A program made the position numbers and the translations under genes. A stretch of 35,505 bases of DNA from an uncultured Ruminococcus sp. (GTDB lineage Bacteria > Bacillota > Clostridia > Oscillospirales > Acutalibacteraceae): the NCBI GenBank assembly GCA_958403905.1, contig CATXZD010000019.1, positions 1-35,505 of the forward strand, given 5' to 3'. Shown here piece after piece: positions 32,448-35,505 of the stretch. The notes under the pieces were generated by a model that was not told where the DNA came from, ran no database searches, and worked only from the letters and a program-made list of their open reading frames with translations. Position 1 is the first letter of the stretch. Each line of letters opens with the position of its first letter.

Positions 32448-33065
32448 ATGGAATTTTACGAGGTCATCAATCTACGACACACTGTCCGAGAGTGGAAAAA
32501 TGAAGGTGTTTCAGAAGAAACATTAGAACGAATCCTTGCTGCCGGCCTGAAAGCTCCTACTCACGATCATCAGCGGAAATGGGAATTTATTGTTTTGCAC
32601 GATAGCAAAGAAAAAGAAAATGCACTGCAATTTGTGAAAGCATGGAGTGCTACACAGGAAGAAAGAAACGCTGTTTCTTCCATGGGAACAACACCGCAAA
32701 GAATGTATGCCTATGCTATGCCCAGACAATATACTATGCTGCTGAACGCACCGTATGTGGTGATTCCTCTATTCAAAGGTGGTACAGGACTTTTTAATGC
32801 AACAGCTATCAACGGTCTGAACAGCTTATCATCTGTTTGGTGTGTTGTGGAAAATATTTTTCTTGCCGCAACAGCGGAAGGTTTATCCTGTTCTATGCGT
32901 ATTCCGGTCGGTGAGGAGGGAAAGAAAGTTGTATCTTTTTTAGGTGTGCCGGACGGATATATGATGCCTTGCTATATTGGTATAGGCTACCCGGCAGAGA
33001 ACGCTGTTGTTGTAGAACAGGTAGAACGCCAAGTAAAAGATACCTTGCACTTTGGCAAATGGTGA
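32448..33065 (+). CDS. Nitroreductase family protein (205 aa), copy 1 of a tandem pair
   Basis: An FMN nitroreductase fold: NLRHTVREWKNE near the N-terminus, GLKAPTHDHQRKW for flavin contact, VVENIFLAATAEGLSCSMRIP in the core and IGIGYPAE near the end. A good RBS (AAGGAGG) lies upstream. It is likely to reduce quinones, nitro compounds or flavins using NAD(P)H. It is 22 bp from a paralogue that shares the core motif almost exactly, implying tandem duplication. Confidence 0.9.
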   Translation: MEFYEVINLRHTVREWKNEGVSEETLERILAAGLKAPTHDHQRKWEFIVLHDSKEKENALQFVKAWSATQEERNAVSSMGTTPQRMYAYAMPRQYTMLLNAPYVVIPLFKGGTGLFNATAINGLNSLSSVWCVVENIFLAATAEGLSCSMRIPVGEEGKKVVSFLGVPDGYMMPCYIGIGYPAENAVVVEQVERQVKDTLHFGKW

Positions 33066-33087
33066 TCAGGAAACGGAGGATTGAATT

Positions 33088-33714
33088 ATGGAACTTTACG
33101 AAGCAATTAACAAAAGGAAAACGACGAGGGAATTTTTAGATACAGAAGTTGATTTTGAGGTCATTAAAAGAATTTTGGAAGCAGGAAACAAAGCGCCTAC
33201 TTGGGATCATAACCGTAATTGGCATTTTATCGTTTTAAGAACCGACGAGGAAAAAGAATATGCTTTTTCCGAAGCCAAAGCTACCTCGGATAAATTTGAT
33301 GCCGACAGGTATCTGAATATGCCCAGACCTTATCCGATTACATTGGGGCAAAAAATGTACGGTTACGCTATGCCCAAACAGTATACTATGCTAAAAGAAG
33401 CACCGTATGTGATTATTCCTTTATTCAAATCAAAAGAACTGAACGGCGAGTATGTTTCAAAACTAAATCCCTTTGCCACGATTTGGTGTGTGATAGAAAA
33501 TATCTTTTTAGCGGCAACGGCAGAAGGTTTGTCCTGCTCAATGCGCATACCGCTGAATAAAGAACACGACATCGTTAAGAAAAAACTAAAAGTGCCGCCG
33601 ACTTATATGATACCCGTATTTATCGGTATTGGTTACGCAAATCCCGAAGAACCGCAATTAGAGCAATATAAACCCGACATAGACAAACAAATACGCTTTG
33701 GAAGATGGAAATGA
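33088..33714 (+). CDS. Nitroreductase family protein (208 aa), copy 2 of a tandem pair
   Basis: A paralogue of the upstream gene: INKRKTTREFLDTEV, GNKAPTWDHNRNW, CVIENIFLAATAEGLSCSMRIP, and IGIGYANPEE. RBS CGGAGG lies before the ATG. The central segment (about 65-95, KATSDKFDADRYLNMPRPYP) differs from copy 1, so the two may differ in substrate. Its end overlaps the next gene by 10 bp, so translation is coupled. Confidence 0.9.
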   Translation: MELYEAINKRKTTREFLDTEVDFEVIKRILEAGNKAPTWDHNRNWHFIVLRTDEEKEYAFSEAKATSDKFDADRYLNMPRPYPITLGQKMYGYAMPKQYTMLKEAPYVIIPLFKSKELNGEYVSKLNPFATIWCVIENIFLAATAEGLSCSMRIPLNKEHDIVKKKLKVPPTYMIPVFIGIGYANPEEPQLEQYKPDIDKQIRFGRWK

Positions 33715-34601
33715 TTATAAAAGAAATAGAAACAAAAAATATAATAACAAAATCCAATTTACCCGTTTGTGAGTATTCGGTCAACCCTTATGTCGGCTGC
33801 CCCCACGCTTGTAAATATTGCTATGCTTCTTTTATGAAGCGGTTTACAAATCACCCCGAACCGTGGGGCGAATTTCTTGATGTAAAACATTGGGATAAAA
33901 TTAAGAACCCGAAGAAATATGCGGGCAAGGAACTGTTTATCGGTTCGGTGACAGACCCGTACAATCCGCAGGAAGAAATCTACGGGCGTACAAGAGCCTT
34001 GCTGACCAAACTGCAAGGCAGCGGAGCAAAACTTTCCGTTGCCACAAAATCGGATTTGATTCTGCGGGACTTGGATTTGATAAAGACATTCCCCGACGCC
34101 CGTGTGTCATGGTCGGTCAATACGCTTGACGAAGCGTTCAAAAATGATATGGATAAAGCGGTGTCTATCGAACGCAGACTTGCCGCTATGAAAGCGTTTC
34201 ATAAAGCGGGCGTTCGCACAACCTGTTTTATCTCGCCTATCTTTCCCGGCATTACCGATGTCAAGGCGATTATTGAACGAGCAAAGGAGCATTGCAATCT
34301 TATTTGGCTGGAAAATCTTAATCTGCGCGGCAGTTGCAAGGCGGTCATTATGGAGTATATCAAAGAGAAATATCCTGCTCTCCTGCCGCTGTATCAGGAT
34401 ATTTATAACCGAAACGACCGCAGGTATTGGGAAGCGCTCGACACAGAGCTAAAAGAATACGCCGCCCATATCGGTCTTGATTATGTGACGAATGATGACA
34501 GTATGAGCCGTCCTTTCGATGCTCCGCCTGTGATCGTTAATTATTTCTACCACAGCGAAATCAAGAAATCAGCAAGAAAAGGCGGTGGAAACAATGCCTG
34601 A
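33705..34601 (+). CDS. SPL family radical SAM protein (298 aa)
   Basis: A radical SAM enzyme: the cluster motif C32-x3-C36-x2-C39 lies in GCPHACKYCYASF, followed by SVTDPYNPQE and the ATKSDLILRDLDL strand of the barrel. The family is related to spore photoproduct lyase and to the Rv2578c group; it lacks the longer N-terminal region of true SplB. The role is unknown but thought to be DNA or small-molecule repair. An alternative start at 33711 is possible. It is cotranscribed with nitroreductases and mutM, and overlaps mutM by 8 bp. Confidence 0.87.
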   Translation: MEMIIKEIETKNIITKSNLPVCEYSVNPYVGCPHACKYCYASFMKRFTNHPEPWGEFLDVKHWDKIKNPKKYAGKELFIGSVTDPYNPQEEIYGRTRALLTKLQGSGAKLSVATKSDLILRDLDLIKTFPDARVSWSVNTLDEAFKNDMDKAVSIERRLAAMKAFHKAGVRTTCFISPIFPGITDVKAIIERAKEHCNLIWLENLNLRGSCKAVIMEYIKEKYPALLPLYQDIYNRNDRRYWEALDTELKEYAAHIGLDYVTNDDSMSRPFDAPPVIVNYFYHSEIKKSARKGGGNNA

Positions 34602-35430
34602 ACTACCCGAAATAGAAACGATAAAAAGCGTGATAGAGCCGCAGATAAATGGACTTACTATCGAAAAAGTTACCGTCAATCGCCCGGAGGTTATCGCACA
34701 GCCGGGCAGCGCTGAGTTTTGTAAAGCCGTTACGGGACAAGCCATATCCTCTATGGCACGCAGAGGAAAGTTTTTAGTAATCCATTTGACAAATGAAATC
34801 CGAATCATTCTGCATTTGCGAATGACAGGCTGCTTGCTTGTTACGCCGCCTGACTATCCGATGGAAAAGCACACACATATCATTATGCAGTTAAATAGCG
34901 GAACGGAGCTGCGTTTTTCCGATACCCGCCGTTTCGGGCGCTTTTGGCTGATACAAAACGGTGAAGAAGATACATATAGCGGAATCGGTAAATTGGGACT
35001 TGAGCCGCTGTCTGCCGAGTGTAACGCCGAATATTTGCAAAGCCGATTCGGAAAGCGAAAAAAGACAATCAAGGAATGTTTGCTCGACCAAAGTGTTGTT
35101 GCAGGAATCGGCAATATCTATTCCGATGAAATTCTGTTTCGGGCAAGGATCAGCCCTGTCCGTCCGGCAAACAGTTTAGCGGCAGAGGAATGGTTGTGCC
35201 TTGCTGCGGAGATTCCCGAATGTCTGTCCTATTTTATAGAGAAAAACCGTATCACGCCGGAGGATTACTTGCAAACAAAAGGACAGGACTACCGAAACAC
35301 GCCTTTTTTACAAGTGTACAGACATAATGGCGAACCCTGTCCGAATTGCGGGAATACATTATGCCGTACTGTTATCGGCGGCAGAAGCAGTGTGTATTGT
35401 CCGAATTGTCAAAGGGATTCTCTATGTTAA
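34594..35430 (+). CDS. mutM: Formamidopyrimidine-DNA glycosylase MutM/Fpg (278 aa)
   Basis: It removes oxidised purines (8-oxoguanine, FaPy) and nicks the abasic site. After Met removal, Pro2 of MPELPE is the catalytic nucleophile and Glu3 assists; I therefore place the start at ATG 34594, not at the upstream 34585. Lys59 in MARRGKF matches the catalytic Lys57 of E. coli, the H2TH region is DQSVVAGIGNIYSDEIL, and the zinc finger at the end is CPNCGNTLC...YCPNC. The length is normal. It is last in the marR operon rather than in its usual chromosomal setting (polA/coaE), suggesting a second, acquired copy. Confidence 0.94.
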   Translation: MPELPEIETIKSVIEPQINGLTIEKVTVNRPEVIAQPGSAEFCKAVTGQAISSMARRGKFLVIHLTNEIRIILHLRMTGCLLVTPPDYPMEKHTHIIMQLNSGTELRFSDTRRFGRFWLIQNGEEDTYSGIGKLGLEPLSAECNAEYLQSRFGKRKKTIKECLLDQSVVAGIGNIYSDEILFRARISPVRPANSLAAEEWLCLAAEIPECLSYFIEKNRITPEDYLQTKGQDYRNTPFLQVYRHNGEPCPNCGNTLCRTVIGGRSSVYCPNCQRDSLC

Positions 35431-35435
35431 GTAAT

Positions 35436-35465
35436 AGAGCGCTTCTAATATAGGAGCCCTTTTTC
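35436..35465 (+). terminator. Terminator of the marR-mutM operon
   Basis: GCTTCT and AGGAGC pair (one G-U) around a 5-nt loop, followed by a T5 tail. It begins just after the mutM stop. Confidence 0.6.
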
Positions 35466-35505
35466 TATCTTTGAACGATTACTCCTAAAAATGAACGAAT
35501 ACCCT

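Overview
The window looks like chromosomal DNA of an anaerobic gut Clostridia, most likely a Ruminococcaceae close to Ruminococcus bromii. The reasons are low G+C sequence with strong GGAGG ribosome binding sites and Firmicutes-type sigma-A promoters, a secreted protein combining a CBM26-like starch module, a Thr/Pro linker and a type I dockerin (amylosome style), an HydABC-type [FeFe] hydrogenase operon, and a SAM-I riboswitch in front of metK. Species identity is inferred, not proven.

Layout. 1-6.5 kb (mostly minus strand): a small conserved protein, an MMPL/RND exporter coupled to a secreted LxxG-heptad protein, their probable TetR regulator, and a GNAT-cupin pair. 6.7-8.9 kb (plus): a TrhA/hemolysin III membrane protein, two tRNA-Ser genes with their own promoter and terminator, a 56-aa conserved small protein, and rRNA methyltransferase RlmA. 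9.0-10.9 kb: the CBM26/dockerin gene, frameshifted in an A6 tract. 11.0-15.3 kb: a 74-bp nested palindrome and the hydC-hydB-hydA operon (minus). 15.7-17.1 kb: SAM-I riboswitch and metK. 17.1-18.6 kb: a frameshifted XRE/membrane regulator. 18.7 kb: tRNA-Arg(CCT).

Downstream of tRNA-Arg the sequence becomes a mosaic. It holds an IS1182-like transposase tail, a fragment of a second, divergent metK, a truncated phage terminase small subunit, a secreted orphan, and the front half of an ICE-type sigma factor with its leader. From about 21.1 kb come accessory modules: an ABC efflux ATPase/permease with an anchored protein; an arsR-MBL-TSUP-patatin-nitroreductase operon; a response regulator/histidine kinase pair; an EFR1 flavodoxin-ferredoxin; a broken XRE gene; and a marR-nitroreductase-nitroreductase-SPL radical SAM-mutM operon.

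The most useful new observations are these. (1) The promoters of the ABC exporter, the response regulator and the EFR1 gene share one architecture: extended -10, non-consensus -35, and half-sites phased at 11 bp. This predicts a small two-component regulon. (2) A metK fragment unrelated at nucleotide level to the local metK is fused to an IS1182-like tail. (3) Four genes are broken at A5/A6 homopolymers, which is either systematic base-calling error or real slippage or phase variation. (4) The MarR promoter lies between perfect 8-bp inverted repeats and drives a nitroreductase plus DNA-repair operon. I did not find a clearly novel defence or CRISPR system.
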